Positions 19,652-28,877 of a stretch of DNA of 64,000 bases are shown here, one piece after another; position 1 is the first letter of the stretch; the number at the start of each line of letters is the position of its first letter. Where the stretch lies: NCBI RefSeq assembly GCF_014836775.1, contig NZ_JACSQD010000005.1, positions 278,221-342,220 of the forward strand. The letters run 5' to 3'. A program made the position numbers and the translations under genes. The notes below the pieces were generated by a model, which saw only the letters and a program-made list of their open reading frames with translations, was not told where the DNA came from and made no database searches. The stretch is from Arthrobacter gallicola. GTDB taxonomy: Bacteria; Actinomycetota; Actinomycetes; Actinomycetales; Micrococcaceae.

Positions 19652-20797
19652 CTAGAGCAGTCCGAGCTTGCGTGCGCAGGAAGGCCAGTGGCCCCAGCCG
19701 CCGTTGGCCCGGAGGTTCTCTGCCACGGCGATCTGCTGTTCGGGAGTGGCCTCACTGGCGATCGGGGCGTATGCGCCGCCGCCGGCTCCGAGCCAGCTCT
19801 GGACGCTGAACTGGAGTCCGCCGGAGTAACCGTTTCCGGTGTTGATGTGCCAGTTTCCGCCGGATTCGCACTGGGCCAGGGCCGCCCAGCTGCCGCCGGA
19901 GGGAGCAGTTCCACCGGCGGGGGCGGGAGCTGCGGGACGTTTCTTGGTGCCAACGGCCACCGTTTCGGTCACCGGTTCAGCACTGAGCTTTTCGCTGACC
20001 AGGCTGCGGCTGACTTCCCGCCCGTCGAGGACAACGGTGTCAAACACCAGGGTGCGCTCACCGGGAACCCCGGCGGTGGTGACCTGCTTTTCCCCTTCGA
20101 GCAGCTCCGGGTCTTCCACCGAGCGGGTTTCGAACGGCACGGCTTCGGTGACTGTGTCCTGGGTTCCGGTGACCACACGGGTCACCTTCAGGACCATTCC
20201 GTCCGCGAGGTCGGCGCGGGCCGGGGCGGAGAGCCGGTCGGCGGGACCAACCTCGATGCCGGCCTCTTCGAGGACGGCTCCGACGGTTTCCGCTGTGGTT
20301 TCGATTTCGGTGGATTTGCCGTCCGCAACGAGCAGAACGGTTTTCGGAGTGGAGATGGACAGTCCGCTCAGCTTGGCCAGGGAGGTGTCCAATGATGCCG
20401 AAACTGAGGAATTCGCCGAGACGCGGAGCTCTGTTATGAGGTCCGCCACCGTGGATCCGGTGGTCTGGATTGTATGGCCCGTGCCGTCAACGTTAACGTT
20501 GACTGTCTTAGCCGTTGTGACTTCGATCCGGGACCCGTCCAGCACCTCGGTGTCAGGGGCGGGGACCACGCGGTCCGCGGCAGTCAGCTGGATGTCCGCT
20601 TTGGCGAGGACCTCCTCGACCGTTCCCCCGAAGGTCATGATGTCGCTGGTTTCGCCGTCCACAGCCAGGACGACGGACTTATTCGTGCCGACGAAGGCCA
20701 CGAGTCCCAGGATGAGCGCCACCATAACGGCGGCCTGGCCGCCCAGCTTGAGGGCGCGTCTGACGAATGCAGTTGCCACGGAATTCCAAACGTTCAC
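19652..20797 (-). CDS. rpfB: RpfB-like resuscitation-promoting factor
   Basis: A secreted or membrane-anchored muralytic enzyme that cleaves peptidoglycan and, in related bacteria, promotes exit from dormancy. The 381 residues have a hydrophobic N-terminal segment (about 20-37), three ubiquitin-like DUF348 repeats (about 39-195), a G5 domain (about 205-285), a short Ala/Pro linker, and a C-terminal transglycosylase domain (about 305-381). The catalytic glutamate lies in ALAQCESGGNW. GTG 20797 is used; a second in-frame GTG six codons later is possible, and neither has a strong ribosome binding site. It lies between tatD and rsmA on the same strand, as in Mycobacterium. Confidence 0.93.
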   Translation of the reverse strand: MNVWNSVATAFVRRALKLGGQAAVMVALILGLVAFVGTNKSVVLAVDGETSDIMTFGGTVEEVLAKADIQLTAADRVVPAPDTEVLDGSRIEVTTAKTVNVNVDGTGHTIQTTGSTVADLITELRVSANSSVSASLDTSLAKLSGLSISTPKTVLLVADGKSTEIETTAETVGAVLEEAGIEVGPADRLSAPARADLADGMVLKVTRVVTGTQDTVTEAVPFETRSVEDPELLEGEKQVTTAGVPGERTLVFDTVVLDGREVSRSLVSEKLSAEPVTETVAVGTKKRPAAPAPAGGTAPSGGSWAALAQCESGGNWHINTGNGYSGGLQFSVQSWLGAGGGAYAPIASEATPEQQIAVAENLRANGGWGHWPSCARKLGLL

Positions 20798-20892
20798 AGC
20801 TTCCGGGCACGGGGACTGGGCACACGCCGGGCGGGCCTCCGGGTCTCACGGAGCGCCGGCGGGTGCAGGCAGGGACCATCACCGCGCAGTTA

Positions 20893-20916
20893 TCCCGGTC
20901 CTGTGACAGACCGGGA
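20893..20916. repeat. Perfect 8-bp inverted repeat in the rpfB leader
   Basis: TCCCGGTC and GACCGGGA with an 8-nt loop lie about 95 nt upstream of the rpfB GTG. It may be an RNA hairpin in the leader or an operator. I looked for a ydaO/c-di-AMP riboswitch here and did not recognise its conserved core. Confidence 0.45.
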
Positions 20917-21060
20917 CGAACGCGCGGAGGCAGTGGTATCAGTCCGGAAGCCTTCCCCGACCCCGGCTAATAGGTCCTTACCGTAACCGAACCGTGATCT
21001 GCGGGCAAACCGGGCTGTTGTGCACTTATCCGCGGCGGAGCTCCGCTCCGGCGCCGGCGC

Positions 21061-21978
21061 TTAGTCCCAGGAGCCGTAAACGCGCTCGGTGTTCGAGGCA
21101 ATTGACGCGCAGAAAGCGCTGAGCTCAGCACCCCGGATTTCAGCCATCGCCCGCACCGTATACGGGATCATGTAGCTGGCGTTGTTCCGTCCCCGGTACG
21201 GGTGCGGCGTCAGGAACGGAGCATCGGTTTCCACCAGGATCAGCTCCGGATCCGCAAGAGACAGGGCGTTCCGGATGCCCTCGGCATTGCGGAACGTAAC
21301 GGTCCCGGCAAAGGACATGTACCAGCCGTTCTCGTTGCAGATCCGTGCCAGGCCGGCATCACCGGAGAAGCAATGGAAGACGACTGCAGGGGGTTGGGCC
21401 TCTTCGCCGAGCACCTTGACCACGTCCTCATGTGCGTCCCGGTCATGTATCTGCAGGGCAATCCCGAGCCTGCGGGCGATGTCAATGTGCCGGCGGAAGG
21501 AGTATTGCTGGGCTCCCACTCCGTCCGCTCCGGTACGGAAGTAGTCCAGGCCGGTCTCGCCTACCGCCCGGACGCGGGGGTGGGACGCCAGGGATTCGAT
21601 TTCAGCGAGCGCATTGTCCAGCGTTCCGAGCTCCGCGAGCGCCGGTGCGTCGTTGGGGTGGATCGCCACCGCGGCCAGCAGGCGGGGGTCCTCCCCCGCC
21701 AGTTGAACAGCTGCCCGGGATGATTCCAGATCCGTTCCAACCTGGACCGCGCCCCGGACCCCGGCGGCTGCGGCGGCGTCGAGAGCTGCAGCAACAGACA
21801 AGGCGCCGGGCCCGCCAAAGTCCAGGTGGGTGTGGTTGTCCATCACCGGCACCGGCAGCGGCTCGGGGGCGGGAGCGAACGCTTTGTCGCCGGCTTTGCC
21901 GTCCTCCCGGCGGCTGTGTGGCAGCGACACGTAGGTCTGCGGTATCTGACCCGGAACATAACCGCTGTGGATACTCAT
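21061..21978 (-). CDS. tatD: TatD-family metal-dependent hydrolase (deoxyribonuclease)
   Basis: An amidohydrolase-fold nuclease with 3'-5' exonuclease activity in characterised relatives. 305 residues from ATG 21978. Metal ligands: HTHLD (His49, His51), the GETGLDY glutamate, QIHDRDA, VFHCFSG and VETDAPFLTP. The longer open frame upstream is not needed because the TAGGCT box 7 nt before this ATG supports a leaderless start here. An unusual 45-residue N-terminal segment precedes the barrel. Upstream of rpfB on the same strand with a 263-nt gap, so rpfB may have its own promoter. Confidence 0.93.
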   Translation of the reverse strand: MSIHSGYVPGQIPQTYVSLPHSRREDGKAGDKAFAPAPEPLPVPVMDNHTHLDFGGPGALSVAAALDAAAAAGVRGAVQVGTDLESSRAAVQLAGEDPRLLAAVAIHPNDAPALAELGTLDNALAEIESLASHPRVRAVGETGLDYFRTGADGVGAQQYSFRRHIDIARRLGIALQIHDRDAHEDVVKVLGEEAQPPAVVFHCFSGDAGLARICNENGWYMSFAGTVTFRNAEGIRNALSLADPELILVETDAPFLTPHPYRGRNNASYMIPYTVRAMAEIRGAELSAFCASIASNTERVYGSWD

Positions 21979-21985
21979 GTCTTTA

Positions 21986-21991
21986 AGCCTA
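21986..21991 (-). promoter_or_regulatory. -10 element for tatD (leaderless)
   Basis: TAGGCT on the minus strand ends 7 nt before the tatD ATG. Confidence 0.45.
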
Positions 21992-22150
21992 AGTGAGCTT
22001 GTACCCTGTACGTAGAAACGTGGCCCCGGCCGGCAGCCCGGAAGGTATTTCCCCGCAGTCACCGTCATCTGCCGTCAGGGGGCACGCTGTCGCCAGCCGT
22101 GTTTCTGCACGAGAGTCCCGGCTGTCTTCGCCGAGACTTGGAAGGTATCC

Positions 22151-23209
22151 ATGGACGCTCGTAACACATCCGCTGCCACCACCGGTTTTACTGCCTCGGA
22201 CACAGCGGTTTCCCAGCTGTCCGGAGGAGGTGCGCAGGGTGCGGCCGATTCGTTTCTGGAGGCAAGCACACGCATCCTCGGCGCGATCAACACAGTCATT
22301 GACGGCAAGGATGAGGCTGCCAGGCTGGTTTTGACGGTTCTTCTCGCGGAGGGCCACGTTCTCCTCGAGGACGTTCCCGGCGTCGGCAAGACCATGCTCG
22401 CCAAAACCCTGGCCCGTGCGGTGGACTGCTCGGTCACCCGGATCCAGTTCACTCCGGATCTGTTGCCCTCCGACGTGACCGGGGTGTCAATCTATAACCA
22501 GGATGCGCACCGGTTCGAGTTCCGGCGCGGTCCGGTCTTCGCCAACATTGTGATCGGCGACGAAATCAACCGGGCCTCCGCCAAAACCCAGTCCGCCCTG
22601 CTCGAATGCATGGAGGAACGCCAGGTAACCGTCGACGGCGGCACGTACCGTCTGGCGGAGCCGTTTATGGTTGTCGCCACGCAGAATCCGCTGGAGATGG
22701 AGGGCACGTATGCCCTGCCGGAAGCGCAGCGGGACCGCTTCATGGCACGGATTTCGTTGGGGTACCCGGACATGGCATCGGAGATCGACATGCTCGAGTC
22801 CCATCAGTCGGTGTCCCCGCTGGAGTCGATCGTTCCCGTGGTTTCCGTCCGGGATATTGCTGCCATGACCAACCGCGTCCGGGATGTCTACGTCTCCTCC
22901 GCGGTCAAGGAATACACAGTCGCAATCGGTGCCGCCACCCGGGCGCACCCGCAGGTCCGGCTCGGTGCCAGTCCGCGGGCTCTGCTGCAGCTGCTTCGTG
23001 CGTCCAAAGCCCGCGCCGCCCTCGACGGACGGGACTTTGTCCTGCCCGACGACGTCGCGCGTCTGGGCGAAGCGGTCCTCTCCCATCGCTTAATACTCGA
23101 GCGCAAGGCACTCAGTGCCGGAGAGACCCCGGCGTCCGTGCTGCGGACGATCCTGGCCAAGGTGCCTGTCCCCCGTCCGCCCGGAGCCGCTGGTGTGACC
23201 CGGCCGTAG
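22151..23209 (+). CDS. MoxR-family AAA+ ATPase
   Basis: A chaperone-like AAA+ ATPase of 352 residues that in related systems assembles or activates partner proteins. Walker A is PGVGKT (76-81), Walker B IVIGDEIN (133-140; the more common form is ADEIN), sensor 1 VATQNP, and the lid has ARLGEAVLSHRL. ATG 22151 has GGAAGG 6 nt upstream. It begins a three-gene operon with DUF58 (24-nt gap) and a membrane transglutaminase (4-nt overlap), a conserved bacterial set with an unsettled, probably envelope-related, role. Confidence 0.95.
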   Translation: MDARNTSAATTGFTASDTAVSQLSGGGAQGAADSFLEASTRILGAINTVIDGKDEAARLVLTVLLAEGHVLLEDVPGVGKTMLAKTLARAVDCSVTRIQFTPDLLPSDVTGVSIYNQDAHRFEFRRGPVFANIVIGDEINRASAKTQSALLECMEERQVTVDGGTYRLAEPFMVVATQNPLEMEGTYALPEAQRDRFMARISLGYPDMASEIDMLESHQSVSPLESIVPVVSVRDIAAMTNRVRDVYVSSAVKEYTVAIGAATRAHPQVRLGASPRALLQLLRASKARAALDGRDFVLPDDVARLGEAVLSHRLILERKALSAGETPASVLRTILAKVPVPRPPGAAGVTRP

Positions 23210-23233
23210 CATTCTCCCCGGCCTAGGAGGGTC

Positions 23234-24691
23234 ATGCTGTCCAGAGTCCGTACACGTATGCTTACCGGCCGCGGCTTCGGCGTGGCTGCGGCCGGTGTTG
23301 TGGCTCTGCTGGGGGCACAGGTGCTGGGCCGGCGCGACCTGCTGCTGCTGGCCGTGTTCCTGATCCTGCTCCCCCTGGCATCGGTGCTCGCACTGCGGCT
23401 GCTGCGTCCGGCCTTTAGGGTCCAGCGGACTTTCTCCCCGCCGGCGGCTGATGCCGGTAACGCGGTGAATATTTCGCTGAGCCTTACCCCGCTCCGGCCG
23501 TTTGGCGGCACAGCCGTGATGCGCGAAGGGCTGCCGGCCCGTTTCGGAGCGAGCCCGGAGTTCGCATTTCCGGCCGCCGGCGCGGGCACGGGTGGCGTCA
23601 GCGGGTACGAATACCGGCTGCGTTCCTCCCGCCGCGGCCTCTATCAGATCGGCCCGGTCAGCGCAGCATTCCACGATCCGTTTGGTCTGGCGGTCCTGCG
23701 CCACACACTTGGCGGGACCGATGATTTAGTGGTCAAACCAGCCCCCGTCGAACTGCCCGCCGCCGTCCTGGACGGGCTGCGCGGCGCCGACGGCACGGTC
23801 AGCACCAGGCAGCACGGCATCCCCAGCCAGGATGACGTGACCACCAGGGAGTACCGGGACGGGGATCCGATGCGGAGAGTCCACTGGTCCGCCACCGCCC
23901 GGCACGGCAAACTCATGGTTCGTCAGGAGGAGACCGTGACGACTCCGCGCGCCACGATCCTCCTTGACCAGCGGGAGGCATCCTACGATCAAGGGTTTCT
24001 TTCCGCTTTTTGGGCTGACAGCCCGGATGCCTCGGCCCCGGCCAGTTCCGAGTCCTTTGAGTGGGCTGTCTCTGCCGTGATGTCGATTGGCGCCCATCTG
24101 ATGGAGCATGGATTCTCGGTCCGGCTCGTTGACGCCATGGCGCGGCCGGGCCTGGCCCGTTCCCCCTCCGCCGCGGCACCGCAGACAGACACCTTCACCG
24201 GCGCGGAGGGCGTCCTTGACCTGGGTGAGGGACTGGCAGCACTGGGACTGGAACCGGCAGCAGGGGCGGCTTCCCCGCGTCCAGAGCCGCAGCGTTTCTC
24301 GCCGTCACGGCGGGATCCCGCGGGCCGGGCCGTGCCGGCGAGCGCTGACTGGACTGGCGTGCAGCCGCCGGCCGGCCCCCTTGCCCCTTTCGGCGACGAA
24401 CTGGCGCAGACCCTGCAGGACCAACGGAACCGCGGCCCGCTGGTGGTGATTGCCGGTCAGATCAGCGAAGAGGACGCCCACCGGATGGCCCCGGCTGCTG
24501 ATTATGTTCCCACCGCTATGGCCATCCTGGTCGGCGAACGCCCAGGCAGCGTGGATCCGGCGCGCACTGTTTTGCGCTCCGCCGGTTGGACTGTGCTTGC
24601 CGTCGAGCCGTCGCAGCCAATTGCCGCTGTGTGGTCCAGAGCGGGCGAGCCCCTGGCCCGGACCGTCATCCCCGAGGGCCGGTTGACATGA
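23234..24691 (+). CDS. DUF58 domain protein (MoxR partner)
   Basis: 485 residues with two N-terminal membrane segments (about 14-55), a beta-rich stretch, and the DUF58 hallmark DDVTTREYRDGDPMRRVHW (about 197-216), which resembles a von Willebrand A-like fold. A strong ribosome binding site (AGGAGG) precedes ATG 23234. The region around residues 320-390 is Pro/Ser-rich and poorly conserved in appearance. Likely a membrane-tethered scaffold working with the MoxR ATPase. The stop overlaps the start of the transglutaminase gene. Confidence 0.93.
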   Translation: MLSRVRTRMLTGRGFGVAAAGVVALLGAQVLGRRDLLLLAVFLILLPLASVLALRLLRPAFRVQRTFSPPAADAGNAVNISLSLTPLRPFGGTAVMREGLPARFGASPEFAFPAAGAGTGGVSGYEYRLRSSRRGLYQIGPVSAAFHDPFGLAVLRHTLGGTDDLVVKPAPVELPAAVLDGLRGADGTVSTRQHGIPSQDDVTTREYRDGDPMRRVHWSATARHGKLMVRQEETVTTPRATILLDQREASYDQGFLSAFWADSPDASAPASSESFEWAVSAVMSIGAHLMEHGFSVRLVDAMARPGLARSPSAAAPQTDTFTGAEGVLDLGEGLAALGLEPAAGAASPRPEPQRFSPSRRDPAGRAVPASADWTGVQPPAGPLAPFGDELAQTLQDQRNRGPLVVIAGQISEEDAHRMAPAADYVPTAMAILVGERPGSVDPARTVLRSAGWTVLAVEPSQPIAAVWSRAGEPLARTVIPEGRLT

Positions 24692-27096
24692 CCGCGTCCC
24701 TGACCCGCCCACGCTCCCGGCCACCGGCCACCGGCCGTGCCCAGGCCGACGGCCGCCGCGCTTCAGCCCAGTGGGTCACCGGAGCAGCTGCCGCCACGGC
24801 GGTGCTCCTCTGCTCCCTGAGCATCCACGGAGTACTGGAGGGTTTCGCCTGGCTGTGGCCGCTGACCCTGTCGGTTGCCGCTGTCTCCGTGGCCACGGCC
24901 CTGGCCCGGCGCTTCCGGTTCCCCACCGTTCTGGTTCCGGTTGCCGGCATGGTGTCACTGACCATGATCTTGACCTGGATGTTCTGCTTCGATACGGCGT
25001 TACTGGGGGTTATCCCCACCGCAGGGACAGCGGCCCGGGCCGGGCAGCTGCTCTCTGATGCCCAAACCGTGGTTATATCCCAGGTGATTCCGGTTCTCCC
25101 TGACCGGGGGGTGGTGTTTGTTGCCTGTCTGGCAGTGGGGCTGGTCACCGTCCTGGTTGACACGCTGGCCGTCACCCTGCGGATGCCTGCTGCCAGCGGG
25201 TTGGGCCTGTTCACCGTCCTGCTGGTGCCAGGCATCATCAAACCGCAAAGCGTCGGTACTGCAGGTTTCCTCGCCGCCGCGCTGGGGTTCCTCCTGGTCC
25301 TTGCTGCGGGGGCCTGGCAGGAACGTGCGGACGCGAGTTCCGGCCGGAACCCCGGCAGCCATGTTGCCGGGGCGGTGGGCATCGGAGCCGGTGCGGTCGC
25401 GGCAGCCTTGCTGCTCCCGCTGGCCATCCCGGGATTCAGTTCCGGTGCGTTTCCCCAGGGAGCCCGGATCGACTTCTTTTCCGGTACCACCGGGCTCAAT
25501 CCGGTGGTCACGCTGGGCAACGATCTGCGCCAGCCCAGCGCCACCGGCCGGATTACCTATGCCACGGATTCCCCGCGGCCGGTCTACCTCCGCTCCACAA
25601 CACTGGAGGATTTCTCCGGCAGCCGGTGGGCACCGGATACCCGGTCCGATTCGCGCCAGCTTGGCACGTCAGCCATGGTTCCGGCAGAAAGCACGGACCC
25701 GGCAATTCCGGCGTCCGTGACGACGACGGTCATCGGATCGCAGACCTATTCGAGCCCGTGGCTGCTTGCTCCCTACGCCCCCTCCTCGGTGTCAGAAGTC
25801 GGCGGGACCTGGACCTGGGATCCCTCGACCATGACCATACTTTCTGCGGACGGCAGCGCTGATCCGCAAGCCGAGTACCAGGTGCGCAGCGTGAGCCCGG
25901 CGGTAACGAGCGAGATGCTCCGCGGCATCGGGCCCGCGCCGGAAGACGCTGTGGACCCGGTCTTCACTGATCTGCCTGATGATCTGCCGCAGGTCATCCG
26001 GGACATGGCGCGGGAGGCAGTGGGAACTGAAACGGCACCCTATGATCAGGCACTGGCCATCCAGTCCTATCTGCGCGGACCCCGTTTCACGTATTCACTC
26101 GATGCCCCGGTGGATGGCGGCTACGACGGCAACGGCATGGACGTGCTGGCCCGCTTCCTTGAACAACGCTCGGGTTACTGCGTGCACTTCGCTTCGGCGA
26201 TGGCCGTTATGGCCCGGGAAGTGGGAATCCCCAGCCGGATGGGGCTGGGTTACGCCCCCGGACGAGCGACAAATGAGACCCGCACCGGAGCCGCCGGCCA
26301 GGAGCTGGACGAGTTCGTAGTGGATTCGCGGGATGCCCACGCCTGGCCGGAGCTGTACCTGGAGGGAGCCGGCTGGGTCCGCTTCGAGCCGACTCCGTCC
26401 AGAGGCGTTGTCCCAGCCTATGCCGTACCCCGGCAGCAGAACGCGGGAGCCGCGGCACAGGCGGATGCAGATCCACGCGGCCTGCCGGCCCCTGCCCCGT
26501 CTTCGGTGCCGTCCCCGGCACCGGCTCCCCCGGAAGAGCCGCAGCCCGTGGGACCCGCCGAGACAGGCGGGGCACCGTTTGCCGGTGCCGGGATCGGGAT
26601 CCTGGCAGCTGTCCTGGCACTGCTGACGCCCTGGGGGCTGCGGCGGCGGCGGACCCGCAGACGGCAACGTGCCCATGCTGCGCTGGCTGGAGGTGGTGCC
26701 GGGCTGGCGTGGGAAGAGGCAGCCGACCTCGCCCAGGACTACGGTTATCCAGCCAGGACCGCCGACAGTCCGCGTTCCTATGCCGCCCGGCTGGCGGCGG
26801 ACGCCGGGCTGCCCGGTCCCGCCGCGGCGGCCTTGGACCGGCTGCGCCAGTCATACGAGGCCGAGGCCTATGCGGCACCGGTTTCCGCCGCTGGTGCGCC
26901 GGGACTGTCAGGGGCCCCTGGACTGTCAGGTACCCCGGGATCCTCGGGTCCGGCAGCCGCACGCCTGGACCGGGCCAGCTCCTCCTGGGCCGACGTCGGC
27001 ATACTGGCCGCCGGACTGCGTTCCGTGGTTCCGCTGGGAACCCGGATCAAGGCTGCCCTCATCCCGGCCTCCCTGGGGCGTGGCCGGCGGTCTTGA
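24688..27096 (+). CDS. Membrane transglutaminase-like protein (DUF3488/TgpA type)
   Basis: 802 residues from ATG 24688, which overlaps the DUF58 stop by 4 nt; the open frame extends further upstream but inside DUF58. About seven membrane helices occupy the first 240 residues, followed by an extracytoplasmic transglutaminase-like domain. The catalytic cysteine is Cys498 in SGYCVHFA and the histidine is His551 in DAHAWPEL. The third position falls in WVRFEPTP, with Glu where some relatives have Asp. A Pro/Ala linker and one more helix (about 630-650) precede a C-terminal cytoplasmic domain. The end carries short GAPGLSG repeats. Probable role: cross-linking or cleaving envelope proteins; substrate unknown. 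Confidence 0.92.
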   Translation: MTASLTRPRSRPPATGRAQADGRRASAQWVTGAAAATAVLLCSLSIHGVLEGFAWLWPLTLSVAAVSVATALARRFRFPTVLVPVAGMVSLTMILTWMFCFDTALLGVIPTAGTAARAGQLLSDAQTVVISQVIPVLPDRGVVFVACLAVGLVTVLVDTLAVTLRMPAASGLGLFTVLLVPGIIKPQSVGTAGFLAAALGFLLVLAAGAWQERADASSGRNPGSHVAGAVGIGAGAVAAALLLPLAIPGFSSGAFPQGARIDFFSGTTGLNPVVTLGNDLRQPSATGRITYATDSPRPVYLRSTTLEDFSGSRWAPDTRSDSRQLGTSAMVPAESTDPAIPASVTTTVIGSQTYSSPWLLAPYAPSSVSEVGGTWTWDPSTMTILSADGSADPQAEYQVRSVSPAVTSEMLRGIGPAPEDAVDPVFTDLPDDLPQVIRDMAREAVGTETAPYDQALAIQSYLRGPRFTYSLDAPVDGGYDGNGMDVLARFLEQRSGYCVHFASAMAVMAREVGIPSRMGLGYAPGRATNETRTGAAGQELDEFVVDSRDAHAWPELYLEGAGWVRFEPTPSRGVVPAYAVPRQQNAGAAAQADADPRGLPAPAPSSVPSPAPAPPEEPQPVGPAETGGAPFAGAGIGILAAVLALLTPWGLRRRRTRRRQRAHAALAGGGAGLAWEEAADLAQDYGYPARTADSPRSYAARLAADAGLPGPAAAALDRLRQSYEAEAYAAPVSAAGAPGLSGAPGLSGTPGSSGPAAARLDRASSSWADVGILAAGLRSVVPLGTRIKAALIPASLGRGRRS

Positions 27097-27114
27097 CCCC
27101 GGCGCTTAAAAGCC

Positions 27115-27161
27115 GAACGGCCGTTGCACCTCCCAAACTGTGGGTGGTGCAACGGCCGTTC
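27115..27161. terminator. Bidirectional terminator, 16-bp perfect stem
   Basis: Arms 27115-27130 and 27146-27161 (GAACGGCCGTTGCACC and its complement) pair perfectly around a 15-nt loop that can form four further pairs. It lies between the convergent transglutaminase and semialdehyde dehydrogenase genes and can serve both strands. Confidence 0.8.
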
Positions 27162-27191
27162 GAGTTCGCTGCCTGGTGTTTCCAGGTTTTG

Positions 27192-27209
27192 AGGGGCACG
27201 GGCCCCTTT
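27192..27209 (+). terminator. Short second terminator hairpin with T run
   Basis: AGGGGC-ACGG-GCCCCT followed by TT on the plus strand, 30 nt after the larger hairpin. It probably backs up termination of the MoxR operon. Confidence 0.45.
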
Positions 27210-27245
27210 CTCCATCCTGCGGCCCGAAGTCAGGCCGGACAGAAA

Positions 27246-28724
27246 TTACGCGGTGGGGTCAGCGATGCCGATGTACTGCGTGTAGAGGTATTCCTCGATG
27301 CCTTCGTCGCCGCCTTCACGGCCCAGACCGGACTGCTTGACACCGCCGAACGGGGCGGCCGCATTGGAAATGACGCCGGCGTTCAGGCCGAGCATGCCGG
27401 TTTCGAGCTTCTCGCCGATCCGCAGGCCGCGGTTCAGGTCCTCGGTGAAAACGTAGGCGATCAGACCGTATTCGGAGGCGTTGGCCAGTTTGACGGCCTC
27501 AGCCTCCGTGGAGAAGGTGATGACCGGAGCCACCGGGCCGAAGATCTCTTCCTTGAGGATGCGGGCACCGGCAGGAACGTTCTTCAGCACGGTCGGTGCG
27601 TAGAAGTAGCCGGGGCCGTCCACGGGCGCCCCGCCGACAACAGCGGTGGCACCGCCGTCGATTGCGTCCTCGACCAGCGAGTGGACCTTGTCCCGGGACT
27701 TCGCGTCGATGAGCGGGCCGATCTTGGATTCGTCCTCTGTGCCGCGGGCAATGGTCATGGCGCCGACCTTGGCAGCGAACTTCTCGGAGAATTCGTCCGC
27801 GATGTCCTCATGCACGATGAAGCGGTTGGCAGCGGTGCAGGCTTCGCCCATGTTCCGCAGCTTGGCCGCCATGGCGCCCTCGACAGCCTTGTCGATGTCG
27901 GCGTCTTCGAAGACCACGAACGGGGCGTTGCCGCCCAGTTCCATCGAGGTACGCAGCACCTTGTCGGCGGCGTCGCGGAGCAGGTTCTGTCCCACGGGGG
28001 TGGAGCCGGTGAAGGAGACCTTCCGCAGGCGGTCATCCTGCATGATCGGTCCGGTCACTTCGCCGGCCTTGGTCGTGGACACGACGTTGAGCACACCGGC
28101 GGGCAGGCCGGCTTCCATCATGACGGCGGCGAAGAGCTGGGACGTCAGCGGAGTGAGCTTTGCGGGCTTGAGCACCATGGTGCAGCCGGCGGCAACCGCG
28201 GGAGCGATCTTGCGGGTCGCCATGGCCAGCGGGAAGTTCCACGGCGTGATCAGCAGGCAGGGACCAACCGGCTTCTTGGCGACCATGATCCGCGACTTGC
28301 CGTCCGGAGACATTCCGTAGCGGCCGGTCACGCGGACGGCTTCTTCGGAGAACCAGCGCAGGAACTCGGCACCGTAGGCAACCTCGCCGCGGGCCTCAGC
28401 CAAGGGCTTGCCCATTTCCAGGGTCATCAGCAGCGCAAAGTCCTCGGTGCGCGCGGTCACCAGTTCATAGGCCCGGCGGAGGATCTCGCCGCGGACCCGG
28501 GGCGGGGTCTGCGCCCAGGAATCCTGGGCGGCTGCGGCGGCATCCATCGCAGCGGCGCCGTCTTCGGTGCTGGCATCGGCAATGCTCAGGAGCACCTTGC
28601 CGGTTGCGGGATCCTCGACTTCGAAGGTCTTCCCGCCGGTGGCATCACGCCACTGTCCGTCAATCAGCAGGCCGGTCGGAACCTGGGCCAGCAGTTCGGC
28701 CTCGCGTTCAGCTGTTACAGCCAT
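27246..28724 (-). CDS. gabD: Succinate-semialdehyde dehydrogenase (NAD(P)-dependent)
   Basis: Oxidises succinate semialdehyde to succinate, feeding GABA or related carbon into the TCA cycle. 492 residues in the aldehyde dehydrogenase fold: PWNFPLAM, the cofactor loop FTGSTPVGQ, the general base Glu in MELGGNAPF, and the nucleophilic Cys in MGEACTAANRF. ATG 28724 has GGAGG 7 nt upstream. No GABA transaminase is adjacent, so the substrate is assigned by family resemblance; another semialdehyde is possible. Confidence 0.88.
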   Translation of the reverse strand: MAVTAEREAELLAQVPTGLLIDGQWRDATGGKTFEVEDPATGKVLLSIADASTEDGAAAMDAAAAAQDSWAQTPPRVRGEILRRAYELVTARTEDFALLMTLEMGKPLAEARGEVAYGAEFLRWFSEEAVRVTGRYGMSPDGKSRIMVAKKPVGPCLLITPWNFPLAMATRKIAPAVAAGCTMVLKPAKLTPLTSQLFAAVMMEAGLPAGVLNVVSTTKAGEVTGPIMQDDRLRKVSFTGSTPVGQNLLRDAADKVLRTSMELGGNAPFVVFEDADIDKAVEGAMAAKLRNMGEACTAANRFIVHEDIADEFSEKFAAKVGAMTIARGTEDESKIGPLIDAKSRDKVHSLVEDAIDGGATAVVGGAPVDGPGYFYAPTVLKNVPAGARILKEEIFGPVAPVITFSTEAEAVKLANASEYGLIAYVFTEDLNRGLRIGEKLETGMLGLNAGVISNAAAPFGGVKQSGLGREGGDEGIEEYLYTQYIGIADPTA

Positions 28725-28877
28725 GGGTGTGCCTCCAAAATATGCGGGTTTTTCCGGATCACAATTTACCCGGTGCTCAACTCACCGTAAGTCGCGCGCG
28801 GAGCACTGTAAATGCATTCCTGCACAACGAAACCGGCCGGTCACTGTGCATTTGGCTCCGTGTCTGCGGGCGGCGCC

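Noticed and set aside
20798..21060. Possible ydaO (c-di-AMP) riboswitch upstream of rpfB
   Set aside because: I searched the minus strand by eye for the conserved core and did not find it; only a simple 8-bp hairpin is present.
26709..28790. 693-codon plus-strand open frame
   Set aside because: It crosses the end of the transglutaminase gene, the terminator hairpin and the whole of gabD on the other strand; the protein has no family resemblance.
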